Below are positions 1-8,712 of a stretch of DNA of 64,000 nt, one piece after another; within the stretch, counting starts at the first letter, position 1, and every line of letters begins with the position of its first letter. The notes under the pieces were generated by a model, which was not told the DNA's origin, made no database searches, and saw nothing but the letters and a program-made list of their open reading frames with translations. Source of the stretch: Leeuwenhoekiella sp044542075 (GTDB lineage: Bacteria; Bacteroidota; Bacteroidia; Flavobacteriales; Flavobacteriaceae); the NCBI RefSeq assembly GCF_044542075.1, contig NZ_JBITTU010000006.1, positions 124,001-188,000 on the forward strand. The letters run 5' to 3'. The position numbers and the translations under genes were made by a program.

Positions 1-440
1 ACGCTGTTATGCAAGGTCAATCATCAGCAGCTATTGCCAGAATATTAGGGGGTGCAGCAATTCAAGGTATAGGTACAATAGCATCTTCTAAGAAGTTTGC
101 ATCTGGTGGTATTTTAAACGGTGCATCACACGCAGCCGGGGGAATAAAAACACCCTACGGTGAATTAGAAGGTGGTGAAGCTGTTATTAATAAAAGAAGT
201 ACTTCAATGTTTGGTGGCTTATTATCACAAATAAATGTTGCCGGTGGTGGTAAAGCTTTTGCAAATGGTGGTATGATGGGTACCAATGAATCAATCAAAG
301 GTTCTGTTATTGATTATGACTTACTAGCAGCGAAGGTTGCACAAGCAAATCAATCATTACCATCACCTGTTGTATCAGTACAAGAAATAAATTCAGTTAG
401 CAATCAAGTTAATGTAATTGAATCAGGTGCAAATTTTTAA
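1..440 (+). CDS. Phage tail tape-measure protein, C-terminal end (partial)
   Basis: The reading frame is open to the left edge of the window (no stop before the ATG at position 9), so this is the 3' end of a longer gene. The visible part is rich in Gly, Ala and Ser and carries the segments GGILNGASHAAGGIKTPYGE and GEAVINKRSTSMFGGLL, followed by a short conserved-looking tail ending VNVIESGANF. Proteins with an ASGG...GEAVIN.RST pattern near the C-terminus are tail-length tape-measure proteins of siphovirus-like prophages in Bacteroidota, which set tail length and sit in the tail tube. The family call comes from this pattern alone. No tail-fibre or lysis genes follow, so the prophage either ends here or is a remnant. 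It converges on the SRAP gene with no gap. Confidence 0.7.
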   Translation, partial: AVMQGQSSAAIARILGGAAIQGIGTIASSKKFASGGILNGASHAAGGIKTPYGELEGGEAVINKRSTSMFGGLLSQINVAGGGKAFANGGMMGTNESIKGSVIDYDLLAAKVAQANQSLPSPVVSVQEINSVSNQVNVIESGANF

Positions 441-1172
441 TTAGAACAAGGTGTTTTTTTCGATAGGTTGAATTGCTTCAGCTATATTAGAATTAACACC
501 TTTTTTATATATCATATTTGATACAGGATAAGCATCAAAATCAGTTCCTGTAAATCCATTTTTTATTAAATCATTTAGTGTTTTTTCATTGTGGGTAGTA
601 CTTAACCAATCATCATACAAATCAGAATCTAACACTAATGGCATTCTTTTTTTCTTATTGTGAACTTCAGCAAAAAAATCATTTGCATCAGTAGTTAAGA
701 TGGTACAACTATAAGAATCATTATCTTTTTCAAGTTCAGTATAAAGCCCGGCAAACAAAAATAATTTTCTACCATCATCATCATTTTCATCTGATGGTTG
801 ATAACAGAAATAAGGTGTGCTATTACCATTTTCGTGGTGAGGTTCAAAGAAACCATCAGCTAGTATTAAACAGCGTTTTTCTAGTGCTGAAGATTTAAAT
901 GTATTTGATTTAAATATTGATTCAGAACGTGCATTTAAAGTATTATATTTTTTCTGAAATTCTGGTATATCATTCATACCATAGGAGGGAACCAGACACC
1001 ACATTGACGGATATATTTTTTCTGGTTCGTCCATCTTTATAATTTGAAGATTGCCGTGTGAAAATCCATTTAAATGATAGTAAGGTTGATATTCTAACGG
1101 TACTTCGAAAGTCCTATCTATAACTTCTTCAATTCGCTTTTTAGTCTTAGTCAATGTTGTAGCGTAACACAT
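441..1172 (-). CDS. SOS response-associated peptidase (SRAP, YedK/HMCES family)
   Basis: At 243 aa this is the usual SRAP length. It starts Met-Cys, and Cys2 is the catalytic nucleophile that forms a thiazolidine crosslink to abasic sites in single-stranded DNA once the Met is removed. Other family residues are visible: the NAR.E segment near residue 80 (Asn80, Arg82), the GFFE segment at 107-110 (Glu110), and His171 followed by RMP at 176-178. The role by family is protection of abasic sites in ssDNA at forks. It lies back to back with the phage tape-measure 3' end and is AT-rich like the next gene, so it may be phage cargo rather than core genome. SRAP genes occur in both settings. Confidence 0.93.
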   Translation of the reverse strand: MCYATTLTKTKKRIEEVIDRTFEVPLEYQPYYHLNGFSHGNLQIIKMDEPEKIYPSMWCLVPSYGMNDIPEFQKKYNTLNARSESIFKSNTFKSSALEKRCLILADGFFEPHHENGNSTPYFCYQPSDENDDDGRKLFLFAGLYTELEKDNDSYSCTILTTDANDFFAEVHNKKKRMPLVLDSDLYDDWLSTTHNEKTLNDLIKNGFTGTDFDAYPVSNMIYKKGVNSNIAEAIQPIEKNTLF

Positions 1173-1287
1173 AAAATTAATTCAATTTATAGATAATATA
1201 AATTGTTTTTTTTAATTAAAAACTCTAAAAATTTTGTTATATTTTTACCCTATTTATGTAATTTGTTAGTTGATATACAAATAGTTA

Positions 1288-2289
1288 ATGAAGTTATTCA
1301 GCTTTTTAGATTCAAAGATTGTAGCAAGAGTTAGTACGCTATTTTTCTTTTTTTCAATTCTCTCATCAATTGCAAAACTTAATTCAGTAAATAAAGCTAT
1401 ACATTTTATTGAAGAAAAAAATAATGAAATAGCTAAAATTATAGATTTACTGAGAAGTAGTATAAATCTAATATTAATACCATATAGATATATAAGAGAT
1501 TTTTTTTTTAGCATTATACCTGTTGAGATTCCTTTTGATTGGCAAGATGCAATCATTATAGCCTTCATTATTTTTCTTGTACCATTATTGGAATTCAGAT
1601 ACTTTATAAGGTTTGGAAACAATTTTCATAATCCATCTAGAACATTGAGAAAGATATTTTGTTTACTAAAAGAACCAATTAAACTTTCAGAATATTCAAA
1701 TATTTCTTTGAAAATAAATAAAATTTTAGATTCTAATGGAATTGGCAAAAGCTTTAAAAATGTTGTAAAGCTAAAATTAAGTTCACTCTTAATAAACTTA
1801 AGTGAGAAAGGAAACATAAATTCTGTTGAATTGGGACGTCTAGAATATATAGAATTTTATAATCAAGAATTAAAACCTTTTATTAGAAATCTGCGTTCTA
1901 CAAAATTAAGGAAACAATTGTTATTCAACAGAACGAAAATAAAAATTGCTTTTTTACTTTTATTTTTTATTAGTATTGATTCATTTAGGTTTAATGAAGA
2001 ATTGATTTTTTTCGATATCCTTTGGAAATCATTTTTGTTATTTATAATTTTTGGTGTAATACCTCTTATCATACTTATCACTTTATTGGGAATATTCTTT
2101 TTCATTAGTGCATATAAAAAGAGTAGAAATGACCCTCCAGATTTTTATGGCTCACCCTCAAATATATATGAGAAATCTACAAAATTTTTATTTTCATTTT
2201 TTTATAAAAGTTCTCACGATAGAGAAGAAGATGAAGATGAGTTTTTTAGACTTTATATGAAGCTCAAATTTAGTAAATCGGAGAAATAA
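1288..2289 (+). CDS. AT-rich multi-pass membrane protein of unknown function
   Basis: I do not recognise this 333-aa protein. It has about four or five hydrophobic segments: near residues 10-30, 85-105 (containing DAIIIAFIIFLVPLL), 215-235 and 245-275. A charged cytoplasmic-looking stretch lies at roughly 115-210, and the C-terminus contains an acidic run (REEDEDEFF). Base composition is visibly poorer in G+C than the genes from 2443 onward, with long A and T runs, which also open spurious antisense frames. It lies between phage genes and the conserved DUF72 gene, the position typical of lysogenic-conversion or defence cargo, but nothing in the sequence shows such a function. ATG start at 1288; no clear promoter box. 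Confidence 0.7.
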   Translation: MKLFSFLDSKIVARVSTLFFFFSILSSIAKLNSVNKAIHFIEEKNNEIAKIIDLLRSSINLILIPYRYIRDFFFSIIPVEIPFDWQDAIIIAFIIFLVPLLEFRYFIRFGNNFHNPSRTLRKIFCLLKEPIKLSEYSNISLKINKILDSNGIGKSFKNVVKLKLSSLLINLSEKGNINSVELGRLEYIEFYNQELKPFIRNLRSTKLRKQLLFNRTKIKIAFLLLFFISIDSFRFNEELIFFDILWKSFLLFIIFGVIPLIILITLLGIFFFISAYKKSRNDPPDFYGSPSNIYEKSTKFLFSFFYKSSHDREEDEDEFFRLYMKLKFSKSEK

Positions 2290-2442
2290 TTATTTTATTT
2301 TCTCAATTCGCTTCATTATATTTTTTAACAGATATAGCATAATTTATTGCGGTGGTTTTAAAATTGTTATGTTCAAATAAAGATTGATTCAATACTTACT
2401 TTTTTTTACATTTTCCTGAGATTTAATTTTTTAAATTTAAAT

Positions 2443-3333
2443 ATGAAATTTGGAATAGTAGAAGACCCCACAAAAGTTGATTTAAGCTTACCACCTGACC
2501 ACCCAGATACTAAAGTTGTACTAAACAAAAACAAGAATAATAACAAACCAAAACTCTATGTAGGACACCCAAACTGGAAGGTTCCACGAGTTTTACTCAC
2601 AAAAAGTTCAACTAAGGACGAGCTGGAATATTATTCACGTCAATTTAATTCAATTGAGTTAAATGCAACTTTTTATAGGCTTTTTCCTAAAGAGCAATTT
2701 GATAAATGGTATGATAAAGTTCCTGCAGATTTTCGGTTTTTCCCTAAGATTACCCGAAATATTAGTCATTTAAAAAGACTCATTGATGCTTCTGAACTTA
2801 TCCCAGAATACCTTGACCATACATCATTACTAAAAGAAAAATTAGGATGTGTTTTTTTACAAATGCATAATGATTTTCAGCCTAAAAACTGGGATAGAGT
2901 TGAACAATTTATAGAAGCCTGGCCACGTGAAGTACCATTAGCTATAGAGTTTAGACATACAGACTGGTTTAATGAGCCTGCAGTTTCTGAGAAGCTATAT
3001 CACCTTCTTGAAGAAAATAATATTTCTAATGTTCTTGTTGATACGGCTGGTAGGCGTGATATTGTGCACATGCGTATGACCAGTAATGAGGCATTTATTC
3101 GTTTTGTAGGAGCTAACCATCCCAGTGATTACTATAGGCTTGATGCCTGGGTTGATCGTTTAGAGCAATGGCTTGACGCAGGGTTGCAGCAAATTGATTT
3201 CTTCATTCATCAAAATATTGAAAAAGAATCTCCTTTATTAGCAACACACTTTATTAAACAAATGAATGATAGACTGGGTTTTAAATTAACTATTCCCAAT
3301 CAAGATAAAAATAACCCTACTCTAGATTTATGA
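2443..3333 (+). CDS. DUF72 domain-containing protein (YecE-like)
   Basis: A 296-aa TIM-barrel-like DUF72 protein. Supporting segments are YVGHPNWK near residue 39, FNSIELNATFYRLFP near 70, and the C-terminal half with PLAIEFRHTDWF and NVLVDTAG followed by MRMTS...IRF. The biochemical function of the family is not established. The stop overlaps the start of gntK in an ATGA arrangement, so it is cotranscribed with the gluconate genes. This suggests a link to sugar-acid use, but the link is inferred from position only. The N-terminal 35 residues (KVDLSLPPDHPDTK and an Asn/Lys-rich stretch) precede the domain and are typical of Flavobacteriaceae versions. Confidence 0.88.
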   Translation: MKFGIVEDPTKVDLSLPPDHPDTKVVLNKNKNNNKPKLYVGHPNWKVPRVLLTKSSTKDELEYYSRQFNSIELNATFYRLFPKEQFDKWYDKVPADFRFFPKITRNISHLKRLIDASELIPEYLDHTSLLKEKLGCVFLQMHNDFQPKNWDRVEQFIEAWPREVPLAIEFRHTDWFNEPAVSEKLYHLLEENNISNVLVDTAGRRDIVHMRMTSNEAFIRFVGANHPSDYYRLDAWVDRLEQWLDAGLQQIDFFIHQNIEKESPLLATHFIKQMNDRLGFKLTIPNQDKNNPTLDL

Positions 3334-3815
3334 AAAAACTGATTGTTATCGCCGGCGTGTCTGGTTCTGGTAAAACTACTATAGGTTTACATTTAAGTAA
3401 AAAATTGAATATTCCTTTTAAGGATGCAGATGACTATCACCCACAAGCTAATGTGGACAAAATGAAAAGTGGTCAGCCGCTCAACGATGAAGATCGTAGA
3501 CCTTGGTTAGAAATATTAGATCAAAAATTACAAGAGTGGGATGATGAGGAAGGTGCAATTCTCGCATGTTCTGCTCTTAGGGAATCGTACCGGAAAATTC
3601 TAGCACAGCACGTAGATCTTTACTGGGTCTTCTTAGATGGCTCATTTGAAGTATTAAAATCTAGATTAGATAATCGTAAAAATCATTTTTTTGATCCGTT
3701 ATTATTGCAATCCCAATTAGATACATTAGAGAGTCCGGAATATGGCATTCACGTATCAATAGATCAAACTATTGAAGAAATTGTGGATGAAATACTGAAG
3801 AAATTAGATTTTTAA
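3330..3815 (+). CDS. gntK: Gluconokinase (GntK family)
   Basis: 161 aa, the normal size for thermoresistant-type gluconokinase. A P-loop GVSGSGKT lies at residues 9-16, followed by the family features FKDADDYHP (about 31-39), the MKSGQPLNDEDRRPWL segment (46-61) and ACSALRESYR (about 83-92). The enzyme phosphorylates D-gluconate to 6-phosphogluconate with ATP, feeding the pentose phosphate or Entner-Doudoroff route in the cytoplasm. It overlaps the DUF72 stop by four bases and is followed after 3 bases by a gluconate permease, so uptake and activation are encoded together. Confidence 0.95.
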   Translation: MKKLIVIAGVSGSGKTTIGLHLSKKLNIPFKDADDYHPQANVDKMKSGQPLNDEDRRPWLEILDQKLQEWDDEEGAILACSALRESYRKILAQHVDLYWVFLDGSFEVLKSRLDNRKNHFFDPLLLQSQLDTLESPEYGIHVSIDQTIEEIVDEILKKLDF

Positions 3816-3818
3816 TAT

Positions 3819-5165
3819 ATGGATTATCAATTGCTATTTGCAGTATTGTTTGGAGTTGCCTTACTATTAGTTCTCATCTTAAGGCTAAAACTTCAAGCGT
3901 TTCTCGCATTATTAATTGTCTGTGTATTTGTAGGAGCATTTAGTGGTTTAGCTCCTGAGATTATCTTAGATGCTATCACTAAAGGAATGGGTGGCACTTT
4001 AGGATTTGTGGCTACTGTAGTAGGATTAGGATCATTGTTTGGTGCGGTATTAGAACATTCTGGAGGTGCAAAGCAAATAGCACATTACCTTATTAGAAAA
4101 TTCGGAATTAACAGAGCGCCCTGGTCTATCATGCTAACCGGTTTTTTAGTAGCAATACCGGTATTTTTTGATGTTGCCTTTATAATTCTGATACCTTTAA
4201 TTTACGCTCTGCAGCGTAAAACTAAAAAGTCCTTATTATTATATGCTTTACCCTTGTTAAGTGGTCTTGCGGTAACACATGCATTTATACCCCCTACACC
4301 AGGACCTATTGCAGTCGCAGATATATTAAATGCAAATTTAGGTTGGGTAATCGTTTTTGGTTTTATCACAGGTATTCCCACCGCGGCTGTTGCGGGGCCA
4401 TTTTTTGCCAAATACATTTCAAAAAAAATACATATAGACGCACCTTTTGAATCTCTAGAAGACGAGGATCTAAATATTAAATTACCAGCTACAGGGCTTG
4501 TTTTATCAATAATTTTTCTTCCTATAGTATTGATTGTTATTAATACAGTTGTAAATAGCCCATTAGCAGCTAACTGGAATTTTCCTGAACAGGTGCTATT
4601 TATTTCAACATTACTAGGTCATCCTTTTACTGCTTTAATTTTAGCAAACTTAATAGCGTGGTATTTTTTAGGAATTCGGCGTAATGTAAGTAAGGATGAA
4701 TTGTTAACCATCTCAACAAAGGCGCTTTATCCTGCCGGAGTTATTATATTACTTACAGGAGCCGGCGGTGCTTTTAAGCAAATACTTATAGATACAGGAG
4801 CGGGATTAATGATTGCCGAATCCTTAACGAGTGATTATTTTCCTCCGGTAATTTTTGGCTTTATCATAGCAGCTATTGTACGTATTATGCAAGGCTCTTC
4901 TACAGTAGCGATGATCACTGCAGCAGGGATAACCGCACCTCTGTTAGGTATTTCTAACTACAGCGAAATGCAGCTAGCAATTCTTGTAATAGCAATAGCG
5001 GCCGGTGCATCTGTATTTTCACATGTTAATGATAGTGGATTCTGGCTTGTAAAACAATATTTAGGGCTTTCTGAAAAACAAACTTTTAAAACCTGGTCTA
5101 TATTAACAACACTTATTGCTTTTATGGGATTAATCGTATCTACGGTACTCTGGTATTTAGTTTAA
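3819..5165 (+). CDS. Gluconate:H+ symporter, GntP family permease
   Basis: 448 aa with about 12-14 hydrophobic segments along the whole length. GntP-family signatures visible include the PVFFDVAFI segment near residue 115, HAFIPPTPGP near 154, VRIMQGSSTVAMITAA near 350 and HVNDSGFWLVKQY near 402. It imports gluconate or a related aldonate across the inner membrane, matching the gluconokinase immediately upstream (3-base gap). Its TAA stop and the stop of the convergent MscS gene overlap by four bases, with no room for a separate terminator between them. The exact substrate cannot be set from sequence. Confidence 0.93.
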   Translation: MDYQLLFAVLFGVALLLVLILRLKLQAFLALLIVCVFVGAFSGLAPEIILDAITKGMGGTLGFVATVVGLGSLFGAVLEHSGGAKQIAHYLIRKFGINRAPWSIMLTGFLVAIPVFFDVAFIILIPLIYALQRKTKKSLLLYALPLLSGLAVTHAFIPPTPGPIAVADILNANLGWVIVFGFITGIPTAAVAGPFFAKYISKKIHIDAPFESLEDEDLNIKLPATGLVLSIIFLPIVLIVINTVVNSPLAANWNFPEQVLFISTLLGHPFTALILANLIAWYFLGIRRNVSKDELLTISTKALYPAGVIILLTGAGGAFKQILIDTGAGLMIAESLTSDYFPPVIFGFIIAAIVRIMQGSSTVAMITAAGITAPLLGISNYSEMQLAILVIAIAAGASVFSHVNDSGFWLVKQYLGLSEKQTFKTWSILTTLIAFMGLIVSTVLWYLV

Positions 5166-6127
5166 TTATTAGTATCTGTTGTTGAGGATTTAGATTCTTG
5201 TAAATCTGGTTGTTTTTGAGATTGTTCAATACGTAAAGGAGAGTCTTTAGCAGCACCATAGAGTTTAATTTCTTGAATATCGGCTGGCATATAATATCCA
5301 TTTTTTTCAAGGGCTTCTTTCACGTTACGCACTACATTTCCTTTAGTTATTAGCGCCATACGGCGGAAATCTGTAGTATCTACCCAGAAAAATACCTTTA
5401 AATTTACTGTGCTGGTTGCTAGTTCATCTTCAATTACAAAATTCTCATGCTCTTCATCTTCAATGACATTGGGTTCACGCTTTAATGTATCCAGGATTAC
5501 TTGCTTAGCACCTTCAATAGTATCTTCATAAGCAATACCTATAATAAAATTCCATCTATAGAAACCGTCCTCAGTATAATTAGTCACCGGAGTTGTTAAT
5601 ACATCACTGTTAGGGATGTAAACGTCTTTCCCATCAAAGGTTTTTAGTTTTGTATATCTAAATTCAAGGGCTTTTACCTTTCCGAAGTTATTACCTATTT
5701 CTACCGTATCATTGACGTTAAAAGGACGATTAAACGCCAGAATGATACCTGCAATAAAGTTTTCGCCTATATCTTTAAAAGCAAAACCGAGAACTACAGC
5801 ACTGGCTCCTGCGGCTGTAAGAATACCAGTTGCTATGCCTCCAAGACCGGCTGCTCTTAGGGCGAGCATAACTGCAATGATAAAAAAAGTGATTTTTATT
5901 GCTTTACCTAAAAACCTACTCATAAGAGGGTCTGCTGTTTTTGCAGAAATGCGTCTTCTTGCAAAGTTACCAATCCAGGCGCCTATAAGTAATCCTAAAA
6001 TTATAATTAGTACACCCCACGCAATACCCGGCAACTGATTTATAAAATTGTTGTAATAATTAATAAAAGCATCAGATACCGTCTGTAAATCTTGAATTAA
6101 GAGTAATATCATAACATTTTCTAGCAT
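5162..6127 (-). CDS. Small-conductance mechanosensitive channel (MscS family)
   Basis: 321 aa. An N-terminal membrane region of three helices covers about residues 30-140. The pore-lining part ILTAAGASAVVLGFAFKDIG (near 103-122) is the glycine/alanine-rich TM3 of MscS. It is followed by the beta domain (GIILAFNRPFNVNDTVEIG) and a cytoplasmic alpha/beta domain. The last 30 residues are a polar tail rich in Ser and Gln. The channel opens on membrane tension and releases solutes during hypo-osmotic shock. It is last in a minus-strand run with the EEP-family gene (9-base gap) and a second, YbdG-like MscS gene. Confidence 0.93.
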   Translation of the reverse strand: MLENVMILLLIQDLQTVSDAFINYYNNFINQLPGIAWGVLIIILGLLIGAWIGNFARRRISAKTADPLMSRFLGKAIKITFFIIAVMLALRAAGLGGIATGILTAAGASAVVLGFAFKDIGENFIAGIILAFNRPFNVNDTVEIGNNFGKVKALEFRYTKLKTFDGKDVYIPNSDVLTTPVTNYTEDGFYRWNFIIGIAYEDTIEGAKQVILDTLKREPNVIEDEEHENFVIEDELATSTVNLKVFFWVDTTDFRRMALITKGNVVRNVKEALEKNGYYMPADIQEIKLYGAAKDSPLRIEQSQKQPDLQESKSSTTDTNN

Positions 6128-6136
6128 TAGTAAAGG

Positions 6137-7222
6137 TTAATTTTCTTTACGTGTATCTTTTTGACCAGCTTCTTTTTTTATAATGTCAAGAGCTCTTTTT
6201 AATTGATTTTCTGATGGGGGATCAGCTCTTTGTTCTTGAGCAATTTCTGATTCTAAATTAAGTTTTGCATACGATGGAAAGTGGTCAGAATTTATATCAG
6301 CACCAGTTTGAACATCGATAACTCTAAAATGTTCTGAAACAAAAATATGATCAAGAGGCCACCTCATAATTTGACTTTTTGCACTAAAGGTGTTAAATAA
6401 ACCACGACCTATACGAAGGTCTAATAATTCACTAACATTTTTAAAAAGAGCTGTTGATTCAGACCAGGCAACATCATTAAAGTCACCTATAACTAACACA
6501 GGTAGTTTTGAATCTCTGCTTTGAAATGCGGTTTTCATCATCTCAGCATCGCGATCTGTAGACATAGGATTATGCTGTGGCATAGGCGGTGTAGGATGAA
6601 TTGCAAATAATTGAATTGTATCTCCCGAAGCCAGTTTAACTTTACTATCTATAGAAGGAATACTGTCGTCTATAAGATAATGAATTTCAGGATTTATTAA
6701 TGGAATTTTAGAATAGAGTAACATTCCGTAAGTATTATTGATAGGAGCTCCCTTGTAAAATTTATATTTTTTTGAAAGTGTAGGATCTACAAATCTTTGC
6801 CATTCTGTATTTGCTTCAAGAAGTAAAAGAATATCAGGGTTTTTTGCAGCAACCTCTTTTAAAAGCGATTGTTTGTCCTCATTTTTCTGAAGGACATTAG
6901 CTACCAAGATACTCAATTGTTTATTAGGATTATTTTGCTCACTTGTATTTACTTCAAATTGAGCTAATGGTGTATAGGGATAAATTTTTGATATTTGATA
7001 TACAAAACATGCAATCATAACACTCATAAAAACATAGTCTTTAACCCATTTTATATCAAACTTTAAAAGATAAGCTAATATTGCTGTAGCCGTTAAAATG
7101 GTAAGCTGCGTATGTGGGAAATCAAAAACCCGAATCCACCAATAATCAGCTGCTATAAGTGGAACTAAAGTGAGCAATATAGCTATCGCTCCAAAAATGT
7201 GGAGAATATTTTTAAATCTCAT
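6137..7222 (-). CDS. Endonuclease/exonuclease/phosphatase (EEP) family membrane protein
   Basis: 361 aa. Three hydrophobic segments near residues 8-28, 35-55 and 63-82 anchor it in the inner membrane. The remainder is an EEP fold with LVANVLQKNED (metal site start), LLLEANTEW (catalytic Glu), IHPTPP, VIGDFNDVAWS (Asp/Asn), the PLDHIFVSEHF segment and the final SDHFP (catalytic Asp-His). The active site is complete, so it should hydrolyse a phosphodiester or phosphomonoester, but the substrate is unknown. It sits between two MscS-type genes in one operon. A related three-TM EEP protein is encoded at 35688-36713. Confidence 0.88.
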   Translation of the reverse strand: MRFKNILHIFGAIAILLTLVPLIAADYWWIRVFDFPHTQLTILTATAILAYLLKFDIKWVKDYVFMSVMIACFVYQISKIYPYTPLAQFEVNTSEQNNPNKQLSILVANVLQKNEDKQSLLKEVAAKNPDILLLLEANTEWQRFVDPTLSKKYKFYKGAPINNTYGMLLYSKIPLINPEIHYLIDDSIPSIDSKVKLASGDTIQLFAIHPTPPMPQHNPMSTDRDAEMMKTAFQSRDSKLPVLVIGDFNDVAWSESTALFKNVSELLDLRIGRGLFNTFSAKSQIMRWPLDHIFVSEHFRVIDVQTGADINSDHFPSYAKLNLESEIAQEQRADPPSENQLKRALDIIKKEAGQKDTRKEN

Positions 7223-7257
7223 AAATGATCGGTTAGTTGACCTGCAACCTACCTATT

Positions 7258-8535
7258 TTAGAGATTTCTATGCGTTAAGAAATTGGTAATATCTCGTGAC
7301 GAGGGTTCTTCAAATATCTCAAGGTCAAAATATTTTACTGCGGCTATAATATGGTCAAAAATATCTGCCTGTATGTGCTCATAATTTTCCCAGCGTTTAT
7401 CGTGACTAAAACAGAAAATCTCTAAAGGAATACCTTGAGAAGTAGGAGCGAGGTGCCTTACCATAAGAAAGAGATCTTTATTTATTGCAGGATTCTCATA
7501 TAAATACGCATCGATATACTTTCTAAAAACACCAAGATTTGTTTGATTAAGACCATTTATAGGTAGGCTGTCATCTACTTCATGGCGTCTATTTGTGCGT
7601 ATAACCTCTTTCTCCATATGTTCTATATAGGGAGCCACCAGCTGAATTTTTTTAAGTTGAACTAAATCTTCAGAGGTTAAAAAGCGTACAGAATTTTGTT
7701 TAATAAATACAGCTCGTTTTATACGTCTTCCGCCACTCTCTTGCATTCCCCTCCAGTTTTGAAACGAATCTGAAATAAGGCTGTAAGTAGGAATCGTAGT
7801 GTAGGTCATATCCCAATTCTGAACACGTACCGTAGCAAGATTGATTTCGGTTACATTACCATCTGCACCGTATTTACTAAAGGTAATCCAGTCTCCTATA
7901 CGCACGATATCATTAATAGATACTTGTATTGAGGCTACAAAACCAAGTATTGTATCTTTAAATATTAATAGTAAAACTGCAGATGCGGCTCCTAATTGGA
8001 GCACAAAATTCATTGCATTTTTGTCAAACAACTCAAGAATAAAAAAGAAGATTCCTATTCCCCATAAAAAAAGCATAGTTACTTGTAAGTAACTTTGTAA
8101 TGGTTTGTCAAAATACTGCTCTTTAGTCTGAAAATAATTACGCGCCGTACGCAGAAGACTACGTATAATTTTAAGTATAAGAAGTATTACATACGTATTA
8201 AATGCTTTTAAAAGCCAATAGGTAGTATCAGGATAATCCTTTAAAAGTTCAAGAAAAAACCATTTAAAAACTAATAGTGGAATTATATGGCCTATATAAC
8301 GAGGAAAGTTAGTTAAGATTAAAAAATCATCAAACGAACTTTTAGTCTTATTGCTAAAAATTTTAAAGACTTCTATTATAAATCTTTTCAAAATTTTATC
8401 TCCAAGCGTAAGTACAAGGATAAATATAAAAGCATTTATAAATATCGTTACCAACTCAGCATATACAGAAGAAACGCCTAGGTCTATTATATTTCTTGAA
8501 AAATCTTTTAAATAGCTATCTAATTTATAAGCCAT
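7258..8535 (-). CDS. MscS-family mechanosensitive channel, YbdG/MscM-like
   Basis: 425 aa with five hydrophobic segments before the MscS core. The pore segment LGAASAVLLLIFKDTILGFV lies near 180-199, followed by the beta domain (SINDIVRIGDWI) and a long C-terminal domain with IPTYSLISDSFQNWRGM and GRRIKRAV, typical of the YbdG branch rather than of short MscS. By family it is a tension-gated channel in the inner membrane with a role in osmotic protection. It is the first gene of the minus-strand operon ending at 5162 (35-base gap to the EEP gene). Confidence 0.92.
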   Translation of the reverse strand: MAYKLDSYLKDFSRNIIDLGVSSVYAELVTIFINAFIFILVLTLGDKILKRFIIEVFKIFSNKTKSSFDDFLILTNFPRYIGHIIPLLVFKWFFLELLKDYPDTTYWLLKAFNTYVILLILKIIRSLLRTARNYFQTKEQYFDKPLQSYLQVTMLFLWGIGIFFFILELFDKNAMNFVLQLGAASAVLLLIFKDTILGFVASIQVSINDIVRIGDWITFSKYGADGNVTEINLATVRVQNWDMTYTTIPTYSLISDSFQNWRGMQESGGRRIKRAVFIKQNSVRFLTSEDLVQLKKIQLVAPYIEHMEKEVIRTNRRHEVDDSLPINGLNQTNLGVFRKYIDAYLYENPAINKDLFLMVRHLAPTSQGIPLEIFCFSHDKRWENYEHIQADIFDHIIAAVKYFDLEIFEEPSSRDITNFLTHRNL

Positions 8536-8650
8536 AGTCTGAATTTAAACTTGTAAAAGTAGTGATTAACTGCTAAGATCAAGGTTAATGATAAACCAAC
8601 TTTTTTATTTGTTTTCTACAGATGTTTAAAATTAATTTTCAGGTAGGTTA

Positions 8651-8692
8651 TAAAACTAAAAACAGCCTTAGTAAAGGCTGTTTTTAGTTTTA
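8651..8692. terminator. Strong bidirectional intrinsic terminator
   Basis: A perfect inverted repeat, AAAACTAAAAACAGCCTT (8652-8669) against its complement at 8674-8691 around the loop AGTA, with T-rich flanks on both strands. It lies just beyond the stop of the minus-strand T9SS gene, which it should terminate. Confidence 0.85.
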
Positions 8693-8712
8693 TTTTACTT
8701 GTGCTTTCTATA

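Noticed and set aside
1266..1622. Minus-strand 118-codon frame over the AT-rich membrane gene
   Set aside because: It is a by-product of low G+C and lies opposite a longer frame with clear membrane segments. Other antisense frames over this gene are similar.
2290..2442. Phage attachment site near the core boundary
   Set aside because: No tRNA or direct repeat can be defined with only one end of the element in view.
5712..6038. Plus-strand 108-codon frame over the MscS gene
   Set aside because: It mirrors the pore region of a well-conserved channel gene and has no family motif of its own.
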